A stretch of 64,000 nt of DNA from Musa acuminata AAA Group (GCF_036884655.1 NC_088340.1:496001-560000), one strand, 5' to 3'; shown: positions 24,223 through 45,586, counted from the first letter of the stretch. Numbers and translations are program-made. Notes: generated by a model from the letters alone, not told the origin.

Positions 24223-25490
24223 CTATGCCACTTGTAGTTAGACATTAAGGCAAATTTTAATTTGGTTCCTAAACCTTTTTCCAATTGTGGGAATTAGCTC
24301 CATAAACTGAAACTGGTGCTTTAATCTAGTCTTATTGTCAAATTCTAATCATAAACCTTGACAAATGTTAATATGGCTGCATGCAATATTTGACTTACCA
24401 ACCTGGTGTGAATATCATCATAGAAAGTTATACAACATGCCAAATATAGTTCAAAAACCCAAATTTAGAGCATTGAGAAATACTTATCTTGATTTGTCAA
24501 CCAGTATGGGCATGCTGAATAACATATCTCGCTGACAATTATGCCAGGTTGACAAGTCCTACTATGGAGCCAGCTCAACTTTCTGCCAAGGTTTATATAT
24601 AAAAACTAGAAGTAAGACTTAACTGAGACACTAATTATAGTTTTAAGAGTAAAATGACATAAATCAATCGTTCAGCGACAAACTGAGGTTGCCCAAAGTT
24701 CAGGGACTTGTATCATAATTTGCCCAAACGAATCAGTTCGATTTGTCTAAACCCATCATCAAATTACTATTTTACATACAAAATTCAAGGTTACCAAGGT
24801 AACTAAAATTATTCAAATCAACCGTTTTGGATGCAGCAACAAATACATCCCAACATGTAGACATGTGCTTCCTAAGTACCACAAACGGACTCATCTCTTC
24901 AAATAGTAATGAAATGACAAGCAAACTAAAATGCACTCACATCTAAAAAGAGTGCTATCCAAATTTGATTCACTACATGGCATCAACAGTGCATTTCACA
25001 AAGTTTAATGCTCACTGATTACAGAAAGCAACTTCTTAAAATAATAATATCCAATGAATGACACAAAGACAACTCATAGACTAGAACTAACATCTAGCAA
25101 ACTGCTTTCAGGACATGCCCAAATGTGCCAAAGTAACCCGGTGCATAATGATTCTGACAAGCCAAATCAAATCTAATCAGCAGCAAAGAACTATTTTATA
25201 AAATCCAGATCATACAGTAGTCCATTTAAAAAACAAATGACTGACCAGTGGGGCATCCATATAAATATAAATCATGAAGTATAGAAGAGACGATAAATTA
25301 TATACAAAGATCTCTTATAGAAGCAAAAATAAGTAATTTCATGAGCCACGATTTGAATGCTTAACCAACGACAAGATAAAAGAACTAAATTTGAGTTTCA
25401 CGAAAAAAAAAAAGAATAGAAAATTTATGAGTTCAGAGAGGAGCTTAACAAAATATTAAGGAAATGATATTAAAGCAGAAGAGAAAGAGA
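24223..25490. other. AT-rich sequence with no exon recognised
   Basis: Presumed intron or 3' flank of the bZIP gene. No coding similarity seen on either strand. Confidence 0.45.
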
Positions 25491-25498
25491 ACTCAGAC

Positions 25499-26297
25499 CG
25501 CCTATCTTTTTGGCATTAGATGAGCAGTCAACAGGTGTTGCAGCCCCATTTCCGCAGCCAAAGCAGTCCTTATATCCAGAAGTCGAACTCCCCATGCACT
25601 GAATATTACCAATCTCACAGGCTTGAACACCCTGGCCATTAAATGCACCATTTTCTCCAACGTTCCTCCCTTGCATCCCTGGGTAAAGGCACGATACCTG
25701 ATCATCACAACGGAAACCACATGAGTTTAGAACCTCAGCATCACCCAGCATGTTGGCCTGGCTCACATTAGAAACAAAATCTCCACTCCCTTTCACAGTC
25801 CTCTGATATGGAAAAGATCCGATCTCTCCCTCAATCCTCCCCCTTAGATCCACAAGCAAGCATCTAAGCCTCGCAACCTCAGCTTCAAGAGCAGCTTGGC
25901 TCTGAAGTCTCTTCATGAGTTGCTGATTAATTGCTCTTAGTTGAGCCACCTCTTCCTCCAGGGATGCCGCATGGGCCTTCTTCTTCTCCCTATACTTGCG
26001 AACGGCTTCTCTATTGCCGCATGACCTTTTCTTCGTTGGAGAGCTCTTCCCTGCAGACTCAGCAGTCTCATCCGCGGGAGCTGAGAGAATTTTGGTGTGG
26101 ACATGGAAGCAGGTGTGGGTGTGTGAGAGATCGGGACCCGGAGGGTTGCAAGTGTGGGTGTGTGTGCATGTATGCTGCTGGCTGTCGTTGAAGATGTTGT
26201 CGAAAACACTATCCATCGAGCAGCCGCTTGGAAGGTCACCAGCGTTCGGGCCAGAGAAGACCTCAGGATTGGAGAAATCGAGGTCCCCTTCTTCCAT
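25499..26297 (-). CDS. bZIP19: Group-F bZIP transcription factor of the bZIP19/23 zinc-deficiency type
   Basis: F-group bZIPs bind zinc directly through a Cys/His-rich motif and, when zinc is low, activate ZIP transporter genes in the nucleus. The start is the ATG at 26297, giving MEEGDLDFSNPEVF, which aligns with MEDGELDFSNQEVF of Arabidopsis bZIP19; the open frame extends upstream without an earlier likely start. Next come SCSMDSVFD, the zinc-sensor motif (CTHTHTC then HTHTCFHVHTK), the basic region NREAVRKYREKKKAHAASLE with the N-x7-R signature, a leucine zipper (LRAINQQLMKRL...LEAEVARL) and CLLVDLRGRIEGEIGSFPYQ. The exon runs on to CSSNAKKIGG. Unspliced it would end LSSLSLLL at a stop at 25470; a splice at about 25499 or 25493 to a short last exon is more in line with the family. 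The C-terminus is therefore uncertain, the rest is firm. Confidence 0.93.
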
Positions 26298-27935
26298 CGT
26301 CAAGAGTGACGCAGAAAGATTATACGCAATCAAGCGACGGTCAATTCCTGAGATGCGAGAGGGCACTTCACTGATCCGTTCGCTTACACTTTAAGAATCA
26401 CCAATTTCGAGAACGCACTCAGTGGCCATCAAACACAGAAAGAAAGGATTTCTACCAGCACCGCACAAAGGAAAGCCTGGAAATCAAAGATCAAGAAGAA
26501 GATTGGCATAGTTCTTGGAAAACCTTAGGCTACGATGCGAGGAAAGACGACAAATGGTTACATCAATCACGAAATTTACACAAGTAAAAAAAAAGCAAAA
26601 AAGCAATCTTGTACAGCGACCAAAAGCAAGGCCGAAGAATCGAATCAAGAAAAGGCACCGGTGTCCCTAACAATCGAGGATTTTGCTCACGCCACATATG
26701 AGGCGATTCGATCTCCACGGCGAGAGAAGAGCACGGCGGTCCATCTAAGCAATCGATCACAAATCCAGCCGAGCGAGTCCTCCGTCCCCAAGACGCCCAA
26801 CCCTAGAGGAGCAAAGACACCACGAAGCGAGTCGCAATGATTGGGATCCACAAATAAATCGATGGCGCAATTCCGTCGAAAGAAAAAGAGAAGCGAAAAC
26901 GGTCGGATGGGGCGAAACGCCGCACCGTCGTCTTTCGGGAAATTATAATAATATAAACCCAGTTTTTTTCTAAATTAATATCTAAAAAGAGGTTAGTACT
27001 TCTTCTTCTTCTTCCTATTCACAAAATTTTTATTATTATTTTGATTAATAAAAATAATATTTTGATTAAAAAATAATATATATATATATATATATATATA
27101 TTGTATACTTTGATTAAAAATAATATTTTGATTAAAAAATTAATAAAATAATATTTTGATTGAAAAATATGCTTAATAACATATTGATAGAGACGCCAAA
27201 TATATTTTGTATACTTTGCTGGAGGATGTGATGGAGGGGGGGAGGAGTGACTTTGTTGAATAGTCTTCTGAATTGGTTCAAAGTTATACGATTTTGATAT
27301 TAGCCTTACTCGATTACCGCATAAGTATTGAGGTACTCATATGGCCAACAATGTGGAAAACAACTCAGTATCAACCGTAAGAGGATGTAAGGATGCTTAC
27401 AATTCTCATGAAAATATATATCTTTTGTTACAAGCTTCATATGACCTGAATAACCCAAAACAGAGACCGCATAGGTTGGGCCAAGGAACACAGTGAAATG
27501 CAGCACCACCTGTTCAAGAACTAAGAACAGATCACATGACAGCAACTATCACGCAAAATAATGAAGGATTACGAGTGCAGTAAGACAGGGAGTGCGGTGA
27601 GACAGGCACTCGATAAAAAGAAAAAAAAAAACAGGAACTCAATGGGCCATATCACAGATTCTAATGATTTGCACAACACACTGCACACCGTAAACAAGCC
27701 TTTTGTGCATACTTTGATTGAGGTACAAAACCAAGTTCGACATGTTCGTAAGTCAAGTGGACTCGAAGCTTCCATCTATCTTCGACGTGCATGGGACATC
27801 AGGAGGAGGTAGATGCTCAACAAGTCATGACACAAACAAGAGAAGGGGAACCAAAAGACCTGATGGGTTACATGGAGTGAGACGCCACAAGAAAGGATGG
27901 CCAGTGTGTCATATTCTTTTCCACGTGCATAATAT
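26298..27935. other. bZIP leader/promoter and spacer to the ROP gene
   Basis: Sequence to about 26930 is GC-balanced and probably holds the bZIP 5' UTR (possibly with an intron) and promoter, with TTTATATT as a possible TATA element near 26950. From 27000 to 27250 the DNA is AT-rich, with TATTTTGATTAA repeats. The remainder to 27935 is ROP 3' flank. No further gene recognised. Confidence 0.45.
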
Positions 27936-33055
<5,120 letters not shown>

Positions 33056-33458
33056 TCAAAAAGCTGCCTTTGCCCCTCCTCCTCCTCGGACGCGTGCGAC
33101 TCGGCCCTCCTCGCGGCTTCAGCTAGCACTCATCTGAAAGCCCCAAAGAGCAAGCCCCACATCCGTCAGCCGACTCAAAGGCCCCCATGGGGGACACAGG
33201 CGAGGGAAGAAAGAAGCCCTAAGCCTGTCCCTGGAGGGAGAGGAGATCCACGAAGGGATATCTATCTTATCTCTCTCTCTCTCTCGGCCCCTTGTTCTTC
33301 CACCTAGAAGAAATGACGTGGGTGAGCAAGAGAGAGGGAGAGGAGGCGCACCTTCGGGTGATGGGGATTGCAAGAGAAGCTTTGCCAGGAAGGGCGCGGT
33401 TGAAGCGGTCGCCGAGAGAGAGAGCGGCGATTGGCATTAAGAAAGTGAAGGGGGAGTG

Positions 33459-33466
33459 CTTATATC
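33459..33466 (-). promoter_or_regulatory. Possible TATA element of the ROP gene
   Basis: GATATAAG on the minus strand, 430 bases upstream of the ROP start. A leader with CT-rich tracts (GA on the plus strand at 33520-33541 and 33416-33425, CT at 33270-33285) surrounds it. Position alone does not prove use. Confidence 0.3.
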
Positions 33467-34731
33467 GGGGAGTTTGTGGTGTGAATTATGCGGACAGATC
33501 ATCTACAGGCGACAAACGAGAGAGAGAGAGAGAGAGAGAAAGGGAGGAGAAGACTGCTGTTAATTTGCACAGTTCAGCGCCAGCTAACATCACCGCTTTC
33601 CTCATTAAAGATGCGTTTGCTTTGATGCCGTAAATAAATAGTCAGCAATGGATCGGTTATCAACGTTAATTTGGTTGAATACATTTATCGACCGATCGAA
33701 TTGCATATTTAATATTTTTACAAAATTAAAAATCATAATATATTAATATATCATAAATACAAAATATATAAATATAGTACTTACATACTATAGCAAAAAG
33801 GATGATACGAACGAAATAAATGTACTGAAGGGATAAAGTAGTAATAAACACAATAGATAAATGTTTTCTTTCATTGGTATAAGTAAAAAAATTATTTAAA
33901 TATCATTGAAATTAAAAATATCTTTTATAGTCAATGAAAATTCGGAAGATTCATTTTTTTTATAGTAAACAAACCACTCTAGAATTTGTATTTTTGTTGG
34001 TCTATAATTGTATTTGAAATAAAATTAATGTATATATTTTTTTAATAATCAAAATAAAAATGTTATGAAGGATTAGATGAATAAAAAATAATGTAATATT
34101 ATATTTGAAATACATATTAATGCATAAATAAATAATACTTAAAGGCACTATCATTTATTGAAGGTCATATTCTTCGAGCTACCGTAGGAGTGAGTGACAC
34201 ATTTGATAATTATATTTTCTTAAAACAAATCTTTTTAAATGAATTGTAAGAGTAATTCGATCTTTTTACACTCATAATTATATGATTAGTGAATCAAATC
34301 AACAACAACTGAGTAGCTTCTACAAAATGAGACATCCTATTTGATTAGCACATCATATGTGCACAAACCATATTACAAAATTGATCAACAACAGCTCCGC
34401 GACTTCTACATGGGAAGTCAAGTGGAAGCATAAACATAAAAAGTATAAAACTGATAAGAACTCGATAATTACTACATTATCTACGGAGACATCTCCGTGA
34501 ATGGCGCAGCGCAAACATCCCAACATGGCCATAGGACAAAATTGATTTAACTCCTCGATAACTTGTACAACATGATTACCTATCGAGACATCCCAGTGTT
34601 CAGTGCATCATGATTATAGTACAAAACTGATCGAGAACTCAGGTTCCACATAAACATAGGAGTGATGGTCATCACACTAATTCGGAGACCTGTTTGTGAA
34701 ATTGCCTCCTGATGATAAACCGTATACAGTT
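33467..34731. other. ROP upstream region and spacer
   Basis: A short (GA)n at 33520-33541, then AT-rich DNA to about 34200, and GC-balanced DNA (34300-34730) that probably contains the 3' UTR of the DUF630/632 gene. It holds two CATCACGGAGA- or ATTCACGGAG-like words. No gene recognised. Confidence 0.5.
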
Positions 34732-36539
34732 TCAGTGTTCTCCAGGAAGAAGCCTCTTCGCGTCGAGCACACGGTCCAAACTCCTCTGCTGGTTATACAC
34801 CGACTCGAAGACCTGCATGCACACGCCGGCAAAGCCAGTCATTGCCTGGAAGACGTTGGGAAAACCTGTCTGCAAGTTGTTCAGTGTCATTGCTCTCGTC
34901 ACCCCTACACTCTTCTCGTACTTGCTCTTCTCTTCCTCTGCCTTCGCCTTTAGAGCTTCCACCTTGGCTCGCTTCTCCAACACCGGAGATCTTTGTGCCA
35001 TGCCGCCGTGTCCTTCGGTTGTCGAATAGGGGCCAAACTTGGACTCCAGTGATCTCAGCTCTTCGGCTCTCTTCTCAAGCTCCCTAAATGCTACCTCCGA
35101 CCTTTTCTTCTGCTTCTGCTCCTCCGTTTGCTGCATGACAACAGCATGGATCACAGTTAGGAAGCTTTTGATCCCCTCCGAGGCCACCTTGTCTGGAATT
35201 CGATCAAGTGCGAGTTGCCACTCTTCGCACAGCGAGTAGATCTCGGGGTTCTGCCGGCTTTGAGCGAGAGAATCATGGTGGCACTGGAAGAGAGAGAGGC
35301 GGAGCCACCCCGTGAGAGCATGTACATACTCTCTCTGGGAGTTGACGAGGCTGCAGAATGCAGAGTACCAGTTCTCCACCTCCAGCTCGAGCTGGAGAGC
35401 AGCCTGCCGATGGATGTTGCTTGTGGGATGAGAGTTCAGTGCACAGTTCAAGTACTTCAGTTGCTGAACAATGTGTGTCTGCACCTGATGGCACTCATAC
35501 ATGCTCCTCCACATGCTCATCAAACTGCATAGTGCAAGGCAAAAACACTGTTGGCAAATGCATAAAATAGAGAACATTAGGTAGCACGATGATCTGACAA
35601 CTTTGTGACATGGAAATCAAGCAGAATGTTGTGAAAGATACTGAATCACAAGCTCAGAGAATCACAGACTAGTGGTGGAAGTTCATAGCATGTGACATGG
35701 TGTTTCTTTTTAGCTCTAAAAAACCATTTTCTTCAGTCTGTTCAACTTGAGCAAAACCCTTCAAACCTATTTTTCTCCAAACATGTCCCGATGTCCCAAT
35801 TGGATGTTGGTAAACACTAATTTAGAAAAATGAGAAGCACCTAAAATTGAACAATGGTAAATTGCTGAAGAACCATAAATACTGTCTAAAGGTAAAAGCA
35901 ACTAAAGATGGATCCAAGTTAGTTTACTTGGGATGTTGTGACATATCGGAATCATAAATTGATAATGAACAACCAAATAATCACCAACTCGACTCCTAGA
36001 TATTGGAGAAACCTACAGGAAAGCATTCTGATCATGCAAAGCTCAAAAGAACACATATACGTATCCTACACCTGCCATTTTAATTTGCAAAATCATGTAG
36101 CATCACAATTTGGTTTAGTTAGGTCTGCTTGTGCAAATGACATCAATGTCTCAGTCGAGACAAAGTCCTTTGGACAAAGTAAAAGTAGTAGATGAGTCAG
36201 ACCATTATGGTGCTGAAAGCAGCATCTTCTTTCTAGGTGCTCCTATTTCCACACTTCTATTTTCCTAATTACCCTTGGAACCGTGGGATCAGATGAACAT
36301 TGTATGAAGATTTTAAAGGCTATGCAACTGAGGAAGTGCAAAGGAAGAGTAACATCGGCTAGAGGTAGCACTTCAACTTTTCTCTCACTTAGTTTAGCAT
36401 TCTTAGGATATCTGACAGTCAACTCCACAAGCAAGTATCAAAGTGTCTCAGACAACCACTTGACCAAGCAAATGCATGATATCATATGAGCAGAAACGGG
36501 AAACATGTGAGCTTTTTAAATTTTTTTTCTTGTGTGTGT

Positions 36540-36580
<41 letters not shown>

Positions 36581-38108
36581 ACCCAGTAAGCAGTTCAAGA
36601 AGCTGAGGGAAGAACTCAGACTCCCTCAACTTAATGATCTCAGAGGTGGTGGTCTCTATGGCCTGGGAGGCTACCATCATCTTGGACTCCAGCCTCTCAA
36701 TCTCCATCTTGTTCTTCTCCATCTTTACATAGTCCACTCCTCTGACCTCTTGCTTCCTCAATAATGCCACCCTCTTCTCATGCTCCTCCCGGATCATCTC
36801 AGCATTCTGTGGTAAAAGACCATCAGCAAAAACCCACATGATCTATCTTCTCGATCTAGCAATAGTATAAGCGGTCCATGTGATCAATTAATTCAGCTTG
36901 TGTGTCAATCTTGGATGTCCCAAGAACAAAAGATGTGTTGTGATGTAATAGATTACTGTGCATAAGATCTGATCAAGCAAATAGACACGTGGTTTTCCTT
37001 GTCTGGGAATTATAGCTTGGCATCAGGCAACTCATGACAACAATGGTGAGTGAGCAAGGACTTCGAGGTAGCCATCGTACCTTGACTTCAAGGAACAGCT
37101 TCTTCTCCCAAGCATAGAGCTTCTCCACAGTGGAGGTGTGGCTCACATTCCCGATTCCAGCTCCAACCCCACTTCCAAAGCCCCTAACCATCTCACCTCT
37201 GCAACTCCCAAACCTGGTGAAACCACCATTAGTCTTTGAGTCGGATCTCCAAGACCAATTCAAGGGGTTCAAGTTCTTGCCGTAGCTACTCATCTTTGCT
37301 GCATTTGCAAAAAGTAGCAACACTCATTCAGATCAAAGAAAAAAGCATGTATGTACGTAGCTAAAAAGGAATGATGGAACTCGCCTGAGAGCCCCTGGTT
37401 GGAGGAGAAATCACTGTTGGGAGCTTCCAGTGTGAGTGAAACACGACTTCCGGCCTCCGTGGCCTTGAGGAAGTACTCATCGAGCTCCTTAACTATCTCG
37501 GAGAGATCTTTCTTGCCCCTTGGGACGACCACCATGGCAAGCTCACTGGTCGATTCCTTCGAGTAGCCGCTGACCACTGATGGCGGGGGCACCACGGCGG
37601 GTGCCGCGGTGACTTCCGAGACGGTGGTGGTGACTTCCTCCCACTCCTCTTCCGTAGCCGAGCAAGAGGAGCGCGGGACGAAGGGGTCCCAGAAATCCCA
37701 GCTCGAAGAAGGCGGCGGCGGCGGCGGGGGGGGAAGGATCGGGGAGGCGGTGACCGAGGAAGTCCAGTTGTCGGAGCTCGGGCTCATTGGTCGATGCGAC
37801 GAAGGGGGAGCTGATGGCCGCGGCGGCGGTGGAGGGGGAGGGGGAGGAGGCGGAGGGGAGGGTGGGGGTGGTGGGGACGGGGAAGGAGAGGGGAAGGGAG
37901 GCAGGTGGTGGTGGACGAGGTCGAGATGGGTCTCGGCATTGGCGAACTGGAGGAGGGCGGCGCCAGTGGCGCGGAGGGATCGGAGGTAGACGGAGTGCGC
38001 AGCGGCAAAGGCCCGCCGCCCCAGCACGAGCTGCTTCATGTATCGCCGCCGTGCTTTGCACCGCGACACCACTTCCTTCCTCTCGAGCCTCGAGTGGCAA
38101 CACCCCAT
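34732..38108 (-). CDS. DUF630/DUF632 protein of the APSR1/NRG2/REL2 family
   Basis: Members of this plant family act in root growth, nitrate/phosphate responses or leaf shape, usually as membrane- or nucleus-associated scaffolds. Four exons, 38108-37385, 37298-37081, 36806-36583 and 35524-34732, keep frame throughout and give 652 residues. The N-terminus MGCCHSRLERKEVVSRCKAR is the DUF630 motif, with Gly2 for myristoylation and Cys3/Cys4 for possible palmitoylation. A long poly-proline segment follows at about residues 71-105, then acidic WDFWDPF. DUF632 starts near DLSEIVKELDEYFLKATEAG and continues through KLYAWEKKLFLEVK, EEHEKRVALLRKQEVRGVDY, SQAIETTTSEIIKLRESEFF, LMSMWRSMYECHQVQTHIVQ and the coiled coil REYVHALTGWLRLSLFQ. 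The terminus is ...DAKRLLPGEH. Intron 1 appears to use a GC donor (CAG/GCGAGT); a GT alternative four bases on shifts frame into a stop. Confidence 0.93.
36542..36578. repeat. (AG)n tract at a splice donor
   Basis: About 36 bases of AG on the plus strand begin 4 bases inside intron 3 of the DUF630/632 gene (exon end 36583). In the transcript this is a CT tract directly after the donor GTTACT. Confidence 0.9.
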
Positions 38109-40074
38109 CTCCCCTCTCTCACCAGAAAGCCGCCTCCTTTTACTCTCTCTGATCGACGCCAGCCACCGCCTCGTCCTCCTACCTATACCACCACTACCGC
38201 TACAACCTACGCTTCTTGTCGTTTGTGAGCCTTCCAACACAAATGTGGTTCCTTTTTCCACTACAACGGAAGACAAAAGCCTACACCTTTCCTCTTCCTC
38301 TTCGAGCAAACCTCGGAATATACTTAGCAGGGACGTTGTGTCTCCGCAACGAGCCTCTTAGCTTTCTTCCCTGAAAGAAAGCTTATAGCATCTCCATGGC
38401 AACAAAGCGTATCAAATCACCCGTGGAAGAAGGTTCAAAGAGCGCCCTCTTCCTTGCGAAATCTCCCCTTTCTCATACTGCTCGGCTAATCTCAAATCCC
38501 CCGAAGCCCTTTTTCTCCTTGCAACAAGAATGCACACGAAGCTTCAATTTTTTTTGTGCCTCTAATTCCTTCACAGGATCACAAGCAGCCTTCCAACCTC
38601 GTCAGCTTCTCCTCATCTGTGCAGTATCCAGCTGCGTCGCTCTCTCTCAAGCACAATGGTGGAGAAACGGAGGCACTCGAGAAGCAGAGTAACAGTCGGA
38701 GAAGAACGGAGACATTTGACTCGGTCGGGGAGCGTGCAAGAGACTGGTCCAGCGGGGCTATTTTTCCCATATTGCCCCCACTTCCCTCAATCCTGGCTCA
38801 GAAAACCTTTTGCTGTCAGCCGTCGGATGAGGGGTATTCGCGTCAATATCCTCGTTCCAACGTTCATGTGCCAAATTTAAAGGGCGGGCGTCTCGTTACT
38901 GTGGGAGATCATAAATGGGTAGTTTTGGTATTTCGTAGCCAGCTTGCGTTATTGTTCTTTTCCGGAGAGGGGTGACAGCGGGAGCAGGAAGCAACTTAAT
39001 ATAATATTCTAATAATCCAATATTATGATCCACAAAAGCTTTAAAAAACACAAAAACAAAAACAAAAAAATAGCACACGTGGAAATAAATAATTAATTCC
39101 ATCTAAGCTTAAATAGTACATGGAAATTATTTCGTATTGGCATCAACGTGATGGTGACATGGCATTAAGTTGTGATCTACGAAGGATGATATAGATTAAA
39201 CGAATAGGTATCTGAATCGGATTTAGGATGAACCCGAATTCAGAACTTTTCCTAGATGACAAAATTCAAAATTTAGGAAACCTATTAATCACATTTGAAA
39301 TAAATCGAAATATTCAAAAGGTATATATAGTTGGATTCGAATTCAGTTGTTAACGAAACCTACATTTTGAATGGTATTTAGAAAATTAGATGTTTTTAAT
39401 GTGCGTTCGACGGGGTTTAATATAATTTATATATGGTGAATATCTGAGAAAAGTTTGAGCTTTCTGCTTCGATTTTAACAAGTAATTTTTTTTATCTAAT
39501 AATCTATTGTATTTTTCACTCTTTTTTTTTGTCTATGAATCAATTAAACTATTATTTTGTAATACTTTCAATAATATCAGGAAACACTATGACACAAATA
39601 AAAACACTTTTATGTTCTCTAGTACGTTAACATAATTACTCGATAAGCATGTCCAATTTACTTAATTAAATATTAAAGTAGGGTTATTAGTATCAATCAC
39701 CCATATCTAAAGCTTAATCCGCAACATTCAAATTCGATTCAAAAAATATTCCGATTTAGGATAACAATACCTCAATTCGTCTCTCTCGCGTGCAACCGTA
39801 GCTTTCCGTCCGGGATTTCTCAACAACAAAATACACAAGTCTCAAATTAATCGATCTACAACATCAACATGGATGCATAAAACATACTAACTTATTATTG
39901 GTGAAGGCGAGCTCGAGACATGGCTATGAGGTTACACGGAAGACTCTACATATGTGCGCATACATGTGCTACAGTGGCCAAAAAGGGTCATCAAGATGGG
40001 AAGCTGATGCTTCTCGTTGTTGCTTGGCAGCGTCTGCTTCCATCCACCAAAAAAGGGCATCGGAGTAAAGGGGT
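38109..40074. other. Upstream region of the DUF630/632 gene and spacer to GATA
   Basis: The 38109-38900 part is GC-richer and probably contains leader and promoter. From 38990 to 39900 it is AT-rich, and 39901-40074 is the GATA 3' flank. No other gene was recognised, although open frames overlap the promoter. Confidence 0.5.
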
Positions 40075-40623
40075 TTAGGCATATAGGAGGCCGGAGGAGA
40101 GGGCCATGAGGAGGACGGCGGCCTCCTCTTCTTCCCCAAGCATGCTTCTCCTCCAGCCCATCCTCCTACTCTGCTTCTGGATCGTGGATCTGTGTTCCCA
40201 CAACCCAAGCATCCGGAGCTTGAGAGGCGCCCCCACCTCAATCTTCTCCTTCTTCGACCCCGGCGCAGCGACTCTTCTGTTCTTCCGGTACCGGATACCA
40301 CACGCGTTGCAGAGCGACTGAAATCAGACATCGGGAATCAGCAAATCAACCAAGCAGAGAGCTCTATCCAAGAAGAGAACCGGATCGGTAAGTACCTTGG
40401 GACCGGAAGGGCCGGCTCGCCAGAGAGGGGTTCTGGTGGTCCGGCAAACCGCGCAGCTCTTCGTCGGGCAATCACTGCTACTTGGATCCGCAGATCCCGC
40501 AGACTGCAGGCCGAACCGAAGCAAGAAACGTATGAGTCACCCGAACACGAATCAATCGATGCCAAAACACAACATCGAAAGAAGCACAAGGAAGCATACC
40601 ATCAAGAAACTTGGATCATCCAT
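40075..40623 (-). CDS. Small class-B GATA zinc-finger transcription factor with LLM domain
   Basis: These nuclear factors bind GATA sites. The LLM subgroup (Arabidopsis GATA15/16/17/23) acts in greening, branching and hormone responses. Exons: 40623-40600 (MDDPSFLM, only 24 bases, tentative), 40503-40396 and 40317-40075, for 124 residues; Arabidopsis GATA16 is similarly short. The zinc finger is C-x2-C-x18-C-x2-C (CAVC ... PLWRAGPSGPK-SLCNAC), the class-B spacing, and is split by an intron between K and S as in relatives. A basic tail GIRYRKNRRVAAPGSKKEK follows, and the C-terminus is EEEEAAVLLMALSSGLLYA, a clear LLM motif. The divergent CRTTRTPLWRAG (Ala where relatives have Gly) is a minor oddity. 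All introns are GT-AG and in phase 0. Confidence 0.9.
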
Positions 40624-42250
40624 CCTACCGAAGTAATATACAAGTGGCAAGATCACTGAGATCTGCTGCTGCGGTTGCGGCTACTGCACTTGGTCTATCG
40701 AGATCACCACCTTCGATCTCTGACCGCTGTAAGGAAGGGAAGAAAGGATGCTCCTCGGAGTTCCTCGAATGGATCTCGCGAGAGGGGGGAGGGAAGAATG
40801 GAGGGAAAGAGAAAACGGTGGAGGGAACGCTGAGCCAAAAAGCGGCATTTATCGTCGTTAACTGGTTCAGGTTAACCAACAAGCTTGCGGTGAACCGAGC
40901 AGATTTCATGATGGCTTGTTTAAGGTGCGTCGGGGGAAAGGCTTGTGGCGCACGCTACCGCGGGGGAGTAGAGGAACAGCATTATTTAACTCCTCGTGCA
41001 GGCGTATTTTACCGCATCGACCAATACGGTGAGAACAGCCGGCGATACGAAGTGCTGCGCCCAACAGCGGCGTGCCTCTCGTGGATGACGTGGCGCGTAT
41101 TGGCCCCGAAAAAGTGGGGTCGAAGCGTCCTGGGATCTCGCGTCGTATGCGGTGCGGTGGTCGAGGGGGTTTGCTGCCGGATATGTTCTAGCGGATCCTG
41201 CACCGCCGCCACGCCGCGCCTCCCTCGCGGAGCGAGCGGCGGCGGGCGGAGGAAACCCTAGAACGCATGAAAAAGTCCTTAAATGACCAAACTGGCCTTG
41301 TCTTAATTGTCCAGTTTCCAAGACAAAGCGGCGTTTCGGTCATTCCAGAAGCCTAAGCTTCCACGCGAATGGTACGTGATAGTAAGGGGACGAGACTCCA
41401 CGGCAACCATTGTGGGTTGGCGCGGTTCGAGTCGGTTCAGGTCGACCGTCGGGTTCAACCGGGCAAATTTTGATGCTGATTGATCAACTCGGCGTCAACT
41501 GAACTCAACCTTAATAAGACACACGCACCCAAAATAGTACACATAAGAAAGATGGAAAAGAGATAATAATTCATCTCTGAACGAGAGATGGGCTTAAATC
41601 AGTATGATCGAGAGGTGTCTAAATGATTTGGGCATCACAATTTAAGGTAGATTTCATATAATTATTTTTTAAAAAATAAAAAAATTAAAATGTATTTTAA
41701 TTTACATGAGCACTAATTTATCCTATGTGAGTGGCATTATCAATTCTAATAAAACATTTCTTTTTTTTTTTTTTTGTTGGAAAGGGGAGAGACCGCGTAG
41801 CTCTTGATTCTCTACGGATGATTTTTGTACACATTTTATTTAATCCTCAATGGATATATTTTTCAACATAATAATATTTGAATAATACTTATGTTTATAG
41901 ATAAAATAAAAAAATTATTTATTGACAAAACTTGATGCATAATTGTCAGCTCGATAGAAAATAATAAAACATAATAGAGTATCACATTAACTAAAATTAA
42001 AATTAAAATTATTTTATGAATATTTTGATCATTCGGTGTCGATGACAAATCAGTTTTGACGTCTATAAACGGATTTACCTAAATATCGTCAGTGACTATG
42101 ACCGTTGGATGAGGATACTCTGTAAGCATGTTACGGTAACCTCTCGGTGACGACTCCCCAAGACACCGAACCCGCGACTGGGCCGAACATAACACCGGTT
42201 TGAGGAACCGGTGATCGAAGTGGTGCTTGGATCTTAGCAAGGGCCATGTA
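40624..42250. other. GATA promoter side and spacer to RPL19
   Basis: GC-rich to about 41480, with AAACCCTA at about 41253 and CG-rich words, then AT-rich to 42060 with a poly-T run at 41760. The GATA leader and promoter lie at the left. No other gene recognised. Confidence 0.5.
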
Positions 42251-42260
42251 CACCTCTGGG

Positions 42261-42331
42261 TGGGCCTCAGCTGAACCGGCCCATCGTGGTGGCAGAATGT
42301 GATATGCCGATTTTGCCCTCGAGAAACCCTA
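42261..42331 (+). promoter_or_regulatory. RPL19 promoter motifs: two site II elements and a telo-box
   Basis: TGGGCC at 42261-42266 and its complement GGCCCA at 42278-42283 are site II elements. AAACCCTA at 42324-42331 is a telo-box. This pairing, 120-190 bases before the start codon, is the known signature of plant ribosomal-protein promoters. Confidence 0.75.
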
Positions 42332-42450
42332 GATGGGGGACAGACTTGCATTTACGCATTTTGCATCCGCCGCCTCGTTTCTTCACCTCCTTATCCCTTG
42401 CACTCGCGACGCAGCCCACCACAAGCCCAAGGAGAAGAGAGGCGAAGGAG

Positions 42451-45586
<3,136 letters not shown>

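Noticed and set aside
37609..37989. Gly-rich plus-strand frame
   Set aside because: It is the complement of the poly-proline segment of the DUF630/632 protein.
38556..38975. 139-codon plus-strand frame upstream of the DUF630/632 gene
   Set aside because: No family resemblance, and it overlaps the likely promoter of the minus-strand gene.
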